Below, piece by piece: positions 53,433-62,672 of a stretch of DNA of 64,000 nucleotides. The stretch spans positions 3,667,001 to 3,731,000 of the forward strand of contig NZ_CP121354.1 of NCBI RefSeq assembly GCF_029674545.1, read 5' to 3'. This stretch comes from Mesorhizobium sp. WSM4904. Lineage in GTDB: Bacteria; Pseudomonadota; Alphaproteobacteria; Rhizobiales; Rhizobiaceae. Positions within the stretch are counted from its first letter, which is position 1. Every line of letters starts with the position of its first letter. Under the pieces are notes generated by a model. It did not search any database, was not told where the DNA came from, and saw only the letters and a program-made list of their open reading frames with translations. The position numbers were made by a program, and so were the translations under genes.

Positions 53433-55502
53433 ATGACCAGCACAATGACCAAAACCCAGCCCGAACTGGCGGCCGAGGATCCCTTCCTCTGGCTGGAGGA
53501 CCGCAATAGCAAGGAGGCGCTCGACTGGGTTCATTGCCAGAATGCGGTGACGGTTGCAGAATTGCAGGGCGACCCTTCCTATCAGGGCGCGTTCGAAACC
53601 GCGCTCGACCTGATGACCGCCGAGGACAATATCCCGGTCGGTGCGGCGCTCGCCGGCCATGTCTACAATTTCTGGCAGGACAAGACCAATGCGCTTGGGC
53701 TGTGGCGCCGCGCGCCTGTCGCTTCCTACAAGACCGCCAAGCCGGAGTGGGAGACGATCATCGACTTCGACCTGCTCTCGGCCAAGGAAGGCGTGAAATG
53801 GGTGTTCGGCGGGGCGAGCCGGCTCTATCCCGATTTCGACCTCTGCCTGCTCTCCATGTCGCCCGACGGCGGCGACGCCAGCGAGATGCGCGAGTTTGAC
53901 ATCGCGACGAAATCCTTCGTCGAGGACGGTTTTCGGGCACCCGCCTCGAAGTCGGGTTTTTCCTGGCTGGACAAGGATACGGTGATCGTCTCGGCGGCTT
54001 TCGAGGAGGACGACAAAACGCAGTCAGGCTATCCGCGTGTGATCAAGCTCTGGCGGCGCGGGACGAAGCTGGAGGACGCAACGCCGATCTTCGAAGGCGA
54101 GAAGCATCATCTCGCGGTCGGCGGCGGCGTGGAGTTCGACGGCGACAAGAAGCATGTGCTGCTTGGCAAGACGATCGACTTCTTCACCTCGCACAGTTTT
54201 CTGCGGCTGGCTTCGGGCGAGAACCGACGCATCCCGCTGCCCGATGACGCCACCGACACGGCGATCTTCAAGGGACAGCTCGTTTTCGGCGTGCGCAGCC
54301 CGTGGACGGCGCCGGACGGCACACGCTGCCTGCCCGACGGGCTCTATTCCGTCGATTTCGACCGCTGGATCGAAACCGGTACGTTCGAACCGATCGAGAC
54401 GCTGCTCAAACCGGAGTACCGCGTTTCCATCGCCGGCCTCGCGAGGACAGAGGACCGCCTGTTCATCAACCTGATGGACAATGTGCGCGGCAAGGTCGTC
54501 GTTTGCGATCGCACGGACAAGGGCTGGTCGCTGAAACCGGTCGGCCTGCCCGATAACGGCAATGTCGGCATCAGCCATGCCGAGCATTTCGGCGCAAGCG
54601 TCTCGTTCACCTTCACCGATTTCCTGACGCCGAGCTCGATCATCTGGTCGGACGACGATGGCGAGACGCTGACGACCGTGAAGGCGCAGCCGGCGCGGTT
54701 CGATGCCTCGCCTTATGTTTCGGAGCAGTTCGAGGCGCGCTCGAAGGACGGCACGATGATCCCGTATTTCGTCGTGCGGCGCCGCGACCAGACAGGGCCG
54801 GCACCGGCGCTGCTCTATGGCTATGGCGGCTTCGAAGTGCCGCTCCTGCCAGGCTATGCCGGCATCCGCGGCAGGCTCTGGCTGGACAAGGGCAACGCCT
54901 ATGTGCAGGCCAATATCCGCGGCGGCGGCGAATTCGGTCCGGCCTGGCATCAGGCCGCTCTCAAGGGTAAGCGCCAGAACGCCTTCGACGATTTCGCGGC
55001 GGTGGCCGAGGATGTGGTCAGGCGCGGCATCACCACGGCGGCGCAACTCGGCATCCAGGGCGGCTCGAATGGCGGCCTGCTTACCGGCGTGTCGCTGACG
55101 CAGCGGCCCGAGCTGTTCGGCGCCGTCATCATCGATGTGCCGCTGCTCGACATGCTGCGTTACACCGAACTACCGCCGGGCGCGTCCTGGATCGCCGAGT
55201 ATGGTGATCCCTCGAAGCCGGAGGAGGCAGCCTGGCTCGGCGCCTATTCGCCCTATCAGCATGTCGCCCCGGGCACCGGCTATCCGCCGGTGCTGCTGAT
55301 GACGTCGACCGCCGACGACCGCGTCCATCCCGGCCACGCGCGCAAGATGGCGGCGCGGCTGCAGGAAGCCGGTCACCGCAGGACGCTGTTCTTCGAAGAA
55401 ACCGAAGGCGGTCACGGCGGGCGCGGCGACCGCCGGCCGCAAGCGGCACAGACGGCGATGCGCTATGTCTTTCTACAGCGCGCGCTCGCCGGCACAGCTT
55501 GA
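53433..55502 (+). CDS. Prolyl oligopeptidase family serine peptidase (S9)
   Basis: 689 residues. N-terminal beta-propeller domain (about 80-420; begins after DPFLWLEDRNSKEALDWVHCQN, the typical S9A start) and C-terminal alpha/beta hydrolase domain. The nucleophile elbow is GIQGGSNGGLLTG, the acid is in TADDRVHPGHARK and the His in ETEGGHGGRGD. Cytoplasmic, no signal peptide. Cleaves short peptides after Pro or basic residues in known members. Divergent from the MttB-like copy-2 gene. Confidence 0.9.
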   Translation: MTSTMTKTQPELAAEDPFLWLEDRNSKEALDWVHCQNAVTVAELQGDPSYQGAFETALDLMTAEDNIPVGAALAGHVYNFWQDKTNALGLWRRAPVASYKTAKPEWETIIDFDLLSAKEGVKWVFGGASRLYPDFDLCLLSMSPDGGDASEMREFDIATKSFVEDGFRAPASKSGFSWLDKDTVIVSAAFEEDDKTQSGYPRVIKLWRRGTKLEDATPIFEGEKHHLAVGGGVEFDGDKKHVLLGKTIDFFTSHSFLRLASGENRRIPLPDDATDTAIFKGQLVFGVRSPWTAPDGTRCLPDGLYSVDFDRWIETGTFEPIETLLKPEYRVSIAGLARTEDRLFINLMDNVRGKVVVCDRTDKGWSLKPVGLPDNGNVGISHAEHFGASVSFTFTDFLTPSSIIWSDDDGETLTTVKAQPARFDASPYVSEQFEARSKDGTMIPYFVVRRRDQTGPAPALLYGYGGFEVPLLPGYAGIRGRLWLDKGNAYVQANIRGGGEFGPAWHQAALKGKRQNAFDDFAAVAEDVVRRGITTAAQLGIQGGSNGGLLTGVSLTQRPELFGAVIIDVPLLDMLRYTELPPGASWIAEYGDPSKPEEAAWLGAYSPYQHVAPGTGYPPVLLMTSTADDRVHPGHARKMAARLQEAGHRRTLFFEETEGGHGGRGDRRPQAAQTAMRYVFLQRALAGTA

Positions 55503-55708
55503 ATTTATGGCCATGGGCGGCTTAATGTGCCGCCATGGTCCGTATCAGCACATCAGGCGCCTTCGGGGTCGCGGTGACGCCGTCACCGCGCACGCTACGT
55601 GCCGAACTGTTGCGGCTGTGCGCCCGCATCGGCTACTCGCCGCCCCGTTTCCTCTGACGAATCCGCCCCGGCTTCTGCCGGATTGGTTCCAGAGGAAAGA
55701 TCAAATCC

Positions 55709-57088
55709 ATGACCTATCAGAACTATTCGCTGAAGCAGCTTCAGCAAATCGATGCCGCGCATCACCTTCATCCCTTCACCGACCACAAGGAACTGCGCGA
55801 GATCGGCTCGCGCATCATCACCCGCGCCGACGGTCCGTTCATCTACGATTCCGAAGGAACGGAGATCCTCGACGGCATGGCGGGCCTTTGGTGCGTCAAT
55901 ATCGGCTATGGCCGTGACGAGCTGGCCGACGCCGCTTATGCGCAGATGAAGGAACTGCCTTACTACAATTCCTTCTTCAAATGCTCGACGCCGACGCCGG
56001 TGCTTTTGTCGAAGAAGCTGGCGGAGCTGGCGCCCAAGCATGTCAGCCAGGTCTTTTACGGCTCGTCCGGCTCGGAGGCGAACGACACGGCGCTTCGGCT
56101 CGTGCGCCACTATTGGGCGTTGGAAGGCAAGCCGGAGAAGAACCGCATCATCTCGCGCAAGATGGCCTACCACGGCTCGACCATCGCCGGCACCTCGCTC
56201 GGCGGCATGGAGCCGATGCACAAGCAGCTCGGCGGCGCGGTGCCCAACATCGTCCATGTGATGATGCCCTATGCCTATGAGCTCGCGCTGCCCGGCGAAA
56301 GCGACCATGATTTCGGCATACGCGCGGCCAAGGCGGTGGAGGACGCCATCCTCGAAGCCGGCGCCGACAAGGTTGCCGCCTTCATCGGCGAGCCGGTGAT
56401 GGGTGCGGGCGGGGTGAAAATCCCGCCGATGAGCTACTGGCCGGAAGTGCAGCGCATCTGCCGCAAATACGATGTGCTTTTGATGCTCGACGAAGTGATC
56501 ACCGGCTATGGCCGCACCGGCGAATGGTTCGCGGCGCAGACCTTCGATGTGGAACCCGACACCATCACCACGGCGAAGGCGCTCACCTCCGGCTACCAGC
56601 CGCTGTCGGCGCTGCTGGTCGGCGACCGCATCAGCAAGACGCTGGTCGAGAAGGGCGGCGAGTTCTATCACGGCTACACCTATTCCGGTCATCCGGTGGC
56701 CTGCGCGGTGGCGCTGAAGAACCTCGAGATCATCGAGCGGGAAGGCCTGGTCGACCGGGTCAGGACCGACACCGGTCCCTATTTCGCGCAGGCGCTGCAG
56801 GAGCGCATCGCCGGCCACAGGCTGGTCGGCGAAGTGCGCTCGATCGGCCTGATGGGGGCGATCGAGATCGTCAAGGACAAGGCGACCAAGGAACGCTACC
56901 TGCCGTCGGGCAGCGCCGCCGTGGTCGTCCGCGACCATGCGATTGCGCAAGGCATGATGCTGCGCGCCACGGGCGACACGATGATTTTGTCGCCGCCGCT
57001 CATCTGGACGCGCGAGACCATCGACATGGCTTGCGAGCGCATCGCCAAGGCGCTCGACCTTGCCGATGCGGATCTGCGGAAGCGTTGA
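55709..57088 (+). CDS. Class III aminotransferase, putrescine/omega-amino acid type (SpuC-like)
   Basis: 459 residues. DAAHHLHPFTDHKELREIGSRIITRADGPFIYDSEGTEILDGMAGLWCVNIGYGRDEL is the conserved start of SpuC-type omega-aminotransferases. Then GSSGSEANDTALRLVR, AYHGST, LDEVITGYGRTG and the Schiff-base Lys in TTAKALTSGYQPLSA. Acts on terminal amines such as putrescine, beta-alanine or taurine, with pyruvate as likely acceptor. Stands alone; the 55503-55708 spacer upstream has no clear operator. The 3' flank contains a 184-bp palindromic repeat. Confidence 0.88.
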   Translation: MTYQNYSLKQLQQIDAAHHLHPFTDHKELREIGSRIITRADGPFIYDSEGTEILDGMAGLWCVNIGYGRDELADAAYAQMKELPYYNSFFKCSTPTPVLLSKKLAELAPKHVSQVFYGSSGSEANDTALRLVRHYWALEGKPEKNRIISRKMAYHGSTIAGTSLGGMEPMHKQLGGAVPNIVHVMMPYAYELALPGESDHDFGIRAAKAVEDAILEAGADKVAAFIGEPVMGAGGVKIPPMSYWPEVQRICRKYDVLLMLDEVITGYGRTGEWFAAQTFDVEPDTITTAKALTSGYQPLSALLVGDRISKTLVEKGGEFYHGYTYSGHPVACAVALKNLEIIEREGLVDRVRTDTGPYFAQALQERIAGHRLVGEVRSIGLMGAIEIVKDKATKERYLPSGSAAVVVRDHAIAQGMMLRATGDTMILSPPLIWTRETIDMACERIAKALDLADADLRKR

Positions 57089-57106
57089 ACGAAGCGGGTC
57101 GTCTCG

Positions 57107-57290
57107 TCGTCATCCTGGGGCGGAGCAAGGAGCGTAGCGACGAGCGCAGACCCCAGGATCCATGCCGTGACCTCGACTGAGGGGTGCAGCGCTGCAGAGT
57201 TCTGCGCCATTGCACCGCTTCGAAGTCACGGCATGGATTCCAGGGTCTCCGCGACGGAGCTTCGCTCCCGCTGCGCCCTGGAATGACGAG
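57107..57290. repeat. 184-bp palindromic repeat, family 2, copy 1
   Basis: TCGTCATCCTGGGGCGGAGCAAGGAGCGTAGCGAC at the left is the approximate inverse of the right end (...GTCTCCGCGACGGAGCTTCGCTCC...ATGACGA). A second inverted pair (CCATGCCGTGAC/GTCACGGCATGG) lies inside. Related over its full length to 61939-62122. The rest of the 472-base gap 57089-57560 has an imperfect hairpin near 57320 and a chance 42-codon frame, otherwise nothing. Confidence 0.85.
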
Positions 57291-57560
57291 GTGAAGGGGC
57301 ATTGCATAAACGCAAAAACCGCGCCCCAACGGGAACGCGGCTTTGCCAGATACGCATGGCGCTTCGCTACGAGAGACTTGCGAAACTTACGGGCTCCGGT
57401 ACGCGAGACCTGATCCGGAGCGCCGGGCGGTTGCGATGTCCGCCTCGCAGTCCGTTTTAAAGGCACATCGTTACCGGTGCGTTATCGAGAGCTTAAGCAA
57501 ATCTAAATTTGCCGGCTTTGCGTCGAAAAAATCCGCTGATAAGCCTTTGAAAGCAGTGGT

Positions 57561-58445
57561 TTAGATTTTATCGCCGCGCAGGAAATTAATAATGCCGGAA
57601 AAATCGACTCCGGCATTTCCTTGCGCGTTGAACAGCGCGTAGAGCTGCGTCGCCTCGGCGCCCAGAGGCGTCACCGCGCCGGCACTTTGCGCGGCTTCCT
57701 GCGACAGTTTCAGGTCCTTCAGCATCAGCGCTGCGGCAAAGCCTGGCTTGTAGTCGCGGTTTGCAGGAGATGCCGGAACAGGACCGGGCACCGGGCAGTA
57801 GGTGGTGAGCGACCAGCACTGGCCGGAAGAGGTGGAGGCGACGTCGAACAGCGCCTGATGCGAGAGGCCGAGCTTTTCGGCAAGCACGAAGGCTTCGGCG
57901 ACGCCGATCATCGAGATGCCGAGGATCATGTTGTTGCAGATCTTGGCGGCCTGGCCGGCGCCGTCGCCGCCGCAATGGACGATGCGGCCGGCCATCGGCT
58001 TCAGGATCGGCTCGGCGGCGGCGAAAGCCGCGTCGGAACCGCCGGCCATGAAGGTCAGCGTGCCTGCGGCGGCGCCACCGGTGCCGCCGGAGACCGGGGC
58101 GTCGATCGAGGGCAGGTCATGCCTGGCGGCAATCGCATGCGCCTTGCGGGCCGATTCGACATCGATGGTCGAGGAATCGATGAGCAACGCGCCTTTCTTC
58201 GCCTTGGGCGCGATGTCCTCGTAAACCGACAGCACATGCTTGCCGGCCGGCAGCATGGTGATCACCACATCGGCGTCCTTCACCGCGGCGATGGCATTGG
58301 CCATGACGGTGACGCCATGCTCTTTCGCGACGGTGAGGTTCTCCGGAACTAGATCGAAGCCGTTAACAATGTGCCCCGCCTTTACGAGGTTGGCAGCCAT
58401 AGGGTTGCCCATATTGCCGAGGCCGATGAAGGCAATAGTGGTCAT
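57561..58445 (-). CDS. mmsB: 3-hydroxyisobutyrate dehydrogenase
   Basis: 294 residues. N-terminal NAD motif AFIGLGNMGNPMAANLVKAG, substrate-binding DAPVSGGTGGAAAGTL, catalytic Lys in GAGQAAKICNNMILG (Lys about 170). Oxidises 3-hydroxyisobutyrate to methylmalonate semialdehyde in valine breakdown. Encoded 25 bases downstream of the acyl-CoA dehydrogenase gene, as in other valine-degradation operons. Confidence 0.93.
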   Translation of the reverse strand: MTTIAFIGLGNMGNPMAANLVKAGHIVNGFDLVPENLTVAKEHGVTVMANAIAAVKDADVVITMLPAGKHVLSVYEDIAPKAKKGALLIDSSTIDVESARKAHAIAARHDLPSIDAPVSGGTGGAAAGTLTFMAGGSDAAFAAAEPILKPMAGRIVHCGGDGAGQAAKICNNMILGISMIGVAEAFVLAEKLGLSHQALFDVASTSSGQCWSLTTYCPVPGPVPASPANRDYKPGFAAALMLKDLKLSQEAAQSAGAVTPLGAEATQLYALFNAQGNAGVDFSGIINFLRGDKI

Positions 58446-58470
58446 CGTTGTTTCTCCGGACTCTTCGCCT

Positions 58471-59637
58471 TCAGCGGCCTATCAGCGCGCGCGCGATGAT
58501 GACGCGCATGATCTCGTTGGTGCCTTCGAGGATCTGGTGGACGCGCAGGTCGCGCACCAGCTTCTCGATGCCGTAGTCATGCAGATAGCCGTAGCCGCCA
58601 TGCAGCTGCAGCGCCTCATTGGCGACGTCGAAGCCGATGTCGGTGACGAAGCGCTTGGCCATCGCCGACCATTTGCCGGCATCCGGCGCCTTGCGGTCGA
58701 GCTTCGAGGCGGCGGCGTAGAGGAAGATGCGCGCCGCCTGCAGCTCGGTCTCCATATCGGCCAACCTGAACTGCAATGCCTGGAACTGGTTGATCTTGGA
58801 GCCGAACGCGTTGCGCTCGGCGGTGTAGGCAAGCGTCTTGTCGAGCGCCGACTGCGCGCCGCCCAGCGAGCAGGCGGCGATGTTGAGCCGGCCGCCGTCG
58901 AGCCCGGCCATGGCGATGCCGAAGCCGGCGCCTTCGGCGGCAAGCAGGTTCTCGGCAGGCACCTTGCAATCCTCGAAGATGACCTGGCGGGTCGACTGCA
59001 TGTGCCAGCCCATCTTGTGCTCGTTGGCGCCGAAGGTGAGGCCCGGCACATCCTTGGGCACGACGAAGGTCGAGATGCCTTTCGGCCCGTCGCCGCCTGT
59101 TCGCGCCATCACGACATAGAGGTCGCTGTCGCCGGCTCCGGAAATGAACTGCTTGGCGCCATTGAGCACATAGTCGCCGCCGGTCTTCACCGCCCGCGTC
59201 TTCAGCGCGGCGGCATCCGAGCCGGAGCCGGGTTCGGTCAGGCAATAACTCGCCAGCCATTCCATCGAGGTCAGCTTCGGCAGGAAGCGTTGGCGCTGCT
59301 CGTCGCTGCCGAAGCGGTCGATCATCGAGGCCGCCATGTTGTGGATCGAGATGAAGGACGAGAAGGCCGGATCGGCGCGGGCAAGCGCCTCGAAGATCAG
59401 CACCGCATCGAGGCGGCCGAGCGCCGAGCCGCCGACATCGTCCTTGATATAGATGCCGCCGAGGCCGAGCGGCCCGGTCTCGCGGATCACATCGGCGGGA
59501 AAGTGCTTCGCCCGGTCCCAATCGAGCGCGTTCGGCGCGACGCGGTCGGCCGCGAAGGCCTCAGCCATCTCCTTTATGGCGCGCTGTTCCTCGGTGAGTT
59601 CGAATTGGCCAGTGCCCGCATCGACTGCCGCGTCCAT
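58471..59637 (-). CDS. Acyl-CoA dehydrogenase, isobutyryl-CoA type
   Basis: 388 residues. FAD-dependent acyl-CoA dehydrogenase: YCLTEPGSGSDAAALKTRAVKTGGDYVLNGAKQFISGAGDSDLYVVMART in the middle domain, YTAERNAFGSKINQFQALQFRLADM and the C-terminal LHGGYGYLHDYGIEKLVRDLRVHQILEGTNEIMRVI. Its pairing with mmsB indicates isobutyryl-CoA dehydrogenase of valine catabolism. Start 59637; the longer upstream frame is not used. Divergent from a DddQ-like cupin gene. Confidence 0.88.
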   Translation of the reverse strand: MDAAVDAGTGQFELTEEQRAIKEMAEAFAADRVAPNALDWDRAKHFPADVIRETGPLGLGGIYIKDDVGGSALGRLDAVLIFEALARADPAFSSFISIHNMAASMIDRFGSDEQRQRFLPKLTSMEWLASYCLTEPGSGSDAAALKTRAVKTGGDYVLNGAKQFISGAGDSDLYVVMARTGGDGPKGISTFVVPKDVPGLTFGANEHKMGWHMQSTRQVIFEDCKVPAENLLAAEGAGFGIAMAGLDGGRLNIAACSLGGAQSALDKTLAYTAERNAFGSKINQFQALQFRLADMETELQAARIFLYAAASKLDRKAPDAGKWSAMAKRFVTDIGFDVANEALQLHGGYGYLHDYGIEKLVRDLRVHQILEGTNEIMRVIIARALIGR

Positions 59638-59775
59638 GGCGTGCTCCCTGTCATTTCAGACCTTGTGGCCCGTCGTTTTTGGCTTTGCGCGCCGTTCAAT
59701 CTAGACCAATGATGCCGCCGCGCAACCCGGCCCCCTGCGGACCGGCTGTGCATGGATTGATCAACGGAGCCTTGC

Positions 59776-60381
59776 GTGCCGACAATTTTCGACCAGTTGC
59801 TGGAGCGGTTCCACTTCTATCTCGCCGGTGTCGGCAGCGATCTGGTCGCGGACGCCGTCGCACGCATCAGTTGGAACATGCCGGCTCGTACGCTCGAACC
59901 GCGCGCGCTCGGTTGTCTTCGCCATCTCGATCGCATCGCCGAGCTTGCGCAGCCTCACAGCAAGCCGTTGGCGCGGTTCGTTGCCGATCATCGAGACGAG
60001 TTGCGCTGGGGGCAGACCTATACGGCCAGTGATTTCGGCCAAGCCTTCATCGACAATTACGGTTGGCTGGAGGCGTTCGGCACGCGCGGGCACTTCGTCA
60101 ATGATGAGGTCGCGGCCGGCCTGCTGATCCTGGGGCCCGGCATCGTCTATCCCGACCATCACCACGTCGCCGAAGAGATCTATATTCCGCTGACCGACGG
60201 CACCGAATGGCGCATGGGCGAGGGGGACTTCCACGTTCGTGCGGGCGGCGAGGTCATTCACCACGCGTCCAACGTCAGCCACGCCATGCGCACGGGCAAG
60301 GAACCGCTCATGGCGCTCTATATTTGGCGTGGCGGACCGCTGGCGCAGAAATCGACGATCGGCTCGGAGGGCAGCAACTGA
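59776..60381 (+). CDS. DMSP-lyase-family cupin (DddQ/DddL-like)
   Basis: 201 residues, the length of DddQ. Cupin motif 1 is GIVYPDHHHVAEEIYIPLTDGTEWRMGEGDF with metal ligands expected at His130 (or 129), Glu134 and Tyr136; motif 2 gives His169 in HHASNVSHAMRTGKEPLMALYIWRGGPL. The HHHXAEEIY pattern and the ...YIWRGG... ending are characteristic of the dimethylsulfoniopropionate lyase family (PF16867), which releases DMS and acrylate. Many homologues outside marine bacteria have untested substrates, so activity is a hypothesis. GTG start has GGAG 6 bases upstream. Stop overlaps cobQ (TGATG). Confidence 0.8.
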   Translation: MPTIFDQLLERFHFYLAGVGSDLVADAVARISWNMPARTLEPRALGCLRHLDRIAELAQPHSKPLARFVADHRDELRWGQTYTASDFGQAFIDNYGWLEAFGTRGHFVNDEVAAGLLILGPGIVYPDHHHVAEEIYIPLTDGTEWRMGEGDFHVRAGGEVIHHASNVSHAMRTGKEPLMALYIWRGGPLAQKSTIGSEGSN

Positions 60382-61853
60382 TGGCAAAAGCGATCATGCT
60401 GCAAGGCACCGGCTCCGATGTTGGAAAGACTGTGCTGGTGGCGGGGCTCTGTCGTGCCGCCCAAAAGCGGGGCCTGAAGGTCAGGCCGTTCAAGCCGCAG
60501 AATATGTCGAACAACGCCGCCGTCGCCGATATCCCCGGCGACAGCAATGCCGGCGGCGAGATCGGCCGCGGGCAATGGCTGCAGGCGCTGGCCTGCGGGG
60601 TCCGGCCGACCGTGCACATGAACCCGGTGCTGCTCAAGCCGCAGAGCGACATCGGCTCGCAAGTGGTGGTGCAGGGCAAGGTGTTCGGCGAGGCGCGGGC
60701 GCACGACTATCAGGCGATGAAGGCACGGCTGATGGACGCGGTGCTCGATTCCTGGGCGAAGGTCGGCGAGGGCGCCGATCTGGTCATCGTCGAAGGCGCC
60801 GGCTCGCCGGCCGAGATCAATCTGAGGAGCCGCGACATCGCCAATATGGGCTTTGCGACGCGCGCCAACGTGCCGGTGGTTCTGGTCGGCGACATCGATC
60901 GTGGCGGCGTCATCGCCTCCGTCGCCGGCACGCATCTGATCCTGCCGGAGGAAGACCGGCGCATGATTGCCGGCTACCTCATCAACAAGTTCCGCGGCGA
61001 TGTCTCGCTGTTCGACGATGGCATAAGCGCGATCGAGAAATTCACCGGCTGGCCGTGCTTCGGTGTCGTGCCATGGCTGAAGGCTGCCGCGCGCCTGCCT
61101 TCAGAAGATTCAGTCGTGCTCGAGCGCCTCGCTTCCGGCGAGAAGCGGGCGCTGAAGGTGGCGGTGCCGATGCTGGCGCGCATCGCCAATTTCGACGATC
61201 TCGATCCGCTCAAGGCCGAGCCGCAGGTCGAGGTGGTGTTCGTGCCGCCGGGCAAGAAGCTGCCGGAGAACGCCGGCCTAGTGGTCATACCCGGCTCGAA
61301 GTCGACGATCGGCGACCTTCTGAAATTCCGCGAGAATGGCTGGGATCGCGACCTCGTCGCCCATTGCAAGCGCGGTGGCCATGTCGTCGGCATCTGTGGC
61401 GGCTATCAGATGCTCGGCCGCGTGGTGCGCGATCCAGACGGTATCGAGGGCATCGTCACCGAGACTGAAGGCCTTGGCCTGCTCGACATCGAAACGGTGA
61501 TGGAACCGGAAAAAACGGTGCGCAATTCAAGCGCCCATTCGGTGCAGTTCGGCCTGCCGCTCGAAGGCTACGAAATCCATCTCGGCCGCACCACCGGTCC
61601 GGACACGGCGCGGCCGTCGGCGATCATCAACGGCGTCGAGGACGGTGCCATCTCCGCCGACGGCAAGGTGATCGGCACCTATCTGCACGGGCTGTTTTCG
61701 GCGAATGCCTTCCGCGCCGCTTATCTCGAGAGCCTTGGCGTCAGAAGCGGCGGCGTCGACTACCGCGCCGAGGTCGAAAAGGCGCTGGACGAGGTCGCGG
61801 CCGAGCTGGAAGCGCATCTCGACTGTGGTGCGATTTTTGCGTTGGCGCGATAG
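60381..61853 (+). CDS. cobQ: Cobyric acid synthase CobQ
   Basis: 490 residues. N-terminal dethiobiotin-synthetase-like ATPase (MLQGTGSDVGKTVLVAGLCR, P-loop; KPQNMSNNA) and a C-terminal class I glutamine amidotransferase-like domain (GGHVVGICGGYQMLG with the Cys, and GTYLHGLF). Amidates four side chains of adenosylcobyrinic acid diamide, a late step of cobalamin synthesis. The corrinoid-dependent enzymes in this window need that cofactor. One-base overlap (TGATG) with the cupin gene suggests coupling, although the functions are not obviously related. Confidence 0.95.
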   Translation: MAKAIMLQGTGSDVGKTVLVAGLCRAAQKRGLKVRPFKPQNMSNNAAVADIPGDSNAGGEIGRGQWLQALACGVRPTVHMNPVLLKPQSDIGSQVVVQGKVFGEARAHDYQAMKARLMDAVLDSWAKVGEGADLVIVEGAGSPAEINLRSRDIANMGFATRANVPVVLVGDIDRGGVIASVAGTHLILPEEDRRMIAGYLINKFRGDVSLFDDGISAIEKFTGWPCFGVVPWLKAAARLPSEDSVVLERLASGEKRALKVAVPMLARIANFDDLDPLKAEPQVEVVFVPPGKKLPENAGLVVIPGSKSTIGDLLKFRENGWDRDLVAHCKRGGHVVGICGGYQMLGRVVRDPDGIEGIVTETEGLGLLDIETVMEPEKTVRNSSAHSVQFGLPLEGYEIHLGRTTGPDTARPSAIINGVEDGAISADGKVIGTYLHGLFSANAFRAAYLESLGVRSGGVDYRAEVEKALDEVAAELEAHLDCGAIFALAR

Positions 61854-61938
61854 GTCTGTTCCGCTGCACGGAAGCTGGGCTGGCCGCATGTGCCCCGAGC
61901 ATAGAGCGTCTTGGCGGTTATCCGAGCCATCTATGCGG

Positions 61939-62122
61939 TCGTCATTCTATGGCGGAGCAAGGAGCGAAGCGACGCGTGCAGACCATAGAATCCATTCCGT
62001 GACGTCGAGGCGTTGCAGCCGTGCAGAATTCTGCTCTGCTGCGCCCTTCGATCGAGGTCACGGAATGGATCCTCGGGTCTCCGCGACGGAGCTTCGCTCC
62101 TGCTCCGCCCGTGGATGACGAA
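61939..62122. repeat. 184-bp palindromic repeat, family 2, copy 2
   Basis: Matches 57107-57290 end to end with scattered differences: TCGTCATTCTATGGCGGAGCAAGGAGCGAAGCGAC at the left, ATTCCGTGACGTCGAGG and GAGGTCACGGAAT inside, GCGACGGAGCTTCGCTCCTGCTCCGCC and ATGACGA at the right. Fills most of the 310-base gap between cobQ and the VOC gene. Confidence 0.85.
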
Positions 62123-62163
62123 GTTCAGGCGCTGTCGCCAATCCCCAACGTCAGCGAGACGTC

Positions 62164-62583
62164 CTAACCCGTCTCCCCGGCCTTCGGCCAATAGGTGCCG
62201 AAGGACCAGACATTGCCTTCCGGGTCGAGGCAGATGAACTCGCGGCTGCCATAGTCGCGGTCGACCAGTTCCTGAATGATCTTGGCGCCGGCCTTCTTGG
62301 CTTTGGCATAGGCGGCGTCGGCGTCATCGACGGCAATGTAGATCGACTTGCCGCCACTACCGCCCGGCTCGCCGACCATCTTGCCGTAGTCGTCGTCGCG
62401 GGCCGTGCCGAGCATGATCATCGAGGAACCGAAGGTCAGCTCGGCGTGATGGACGAGGTCGCCCTCGCCATAGCGGGCGCGCACTTCGAAACCGAAGGCG
62501 TCGCATAGCCAGTCGATGATCTTGGCCGCGTTCCTGTAGCGCAGGGCAGGATAGATACGGGGGGCTTCGGCTGCCGTTGGCAT
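62164..62583 (-). CDS. VOC/glyoxalase-bleomycin resistance family protein
   Basis: 139 residues: MPTAAEAPRIYPALRYRNAAKIIDWLCDAFGFEV...LTFGSSMIMLGTARD...SIYIAVDDADAAYAKAKKAGAKIIQELVDRDYGSREFICLDPEGNVWSFGTY. Two beta-alpha-beta-beta-beta modules, PhnB-like subgroup; metal binding and substrate not determined. AGGAGA precedes ATG 62583, which decides the start against a 59-codon longer frame. Confidence 0.82.
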   Translation of the reverse strand: MPTAAEAPRIYPALRYRNAAKIIDWLCDAFGFEVRARYGEGDLVHHAELTFGSSMIMLGTARDDDYGKMVGEPGGSGGKSIYIAVDDADAAYAKAKKAGAKIIQELVDRDYGSREFICLDPEGNVWSFGTYWPKAGETG

Positions 62584-62672
62584 GACAATCTCCTGTGCCG
62601 GTTGATGAAAGCCAGTCTTAGCCAAGGCTGTTTCCGCGTCTTGAAGAAATGTTACCTCGCCGAGGCGAGCGC

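Noticed and set aside
57436..57564. 42-codon frame MSASQSVLKAHRYRCVIESL...
   Set aside because: No Shine-Dalgarno, convergent and abutting mmsB, no family resemblance.
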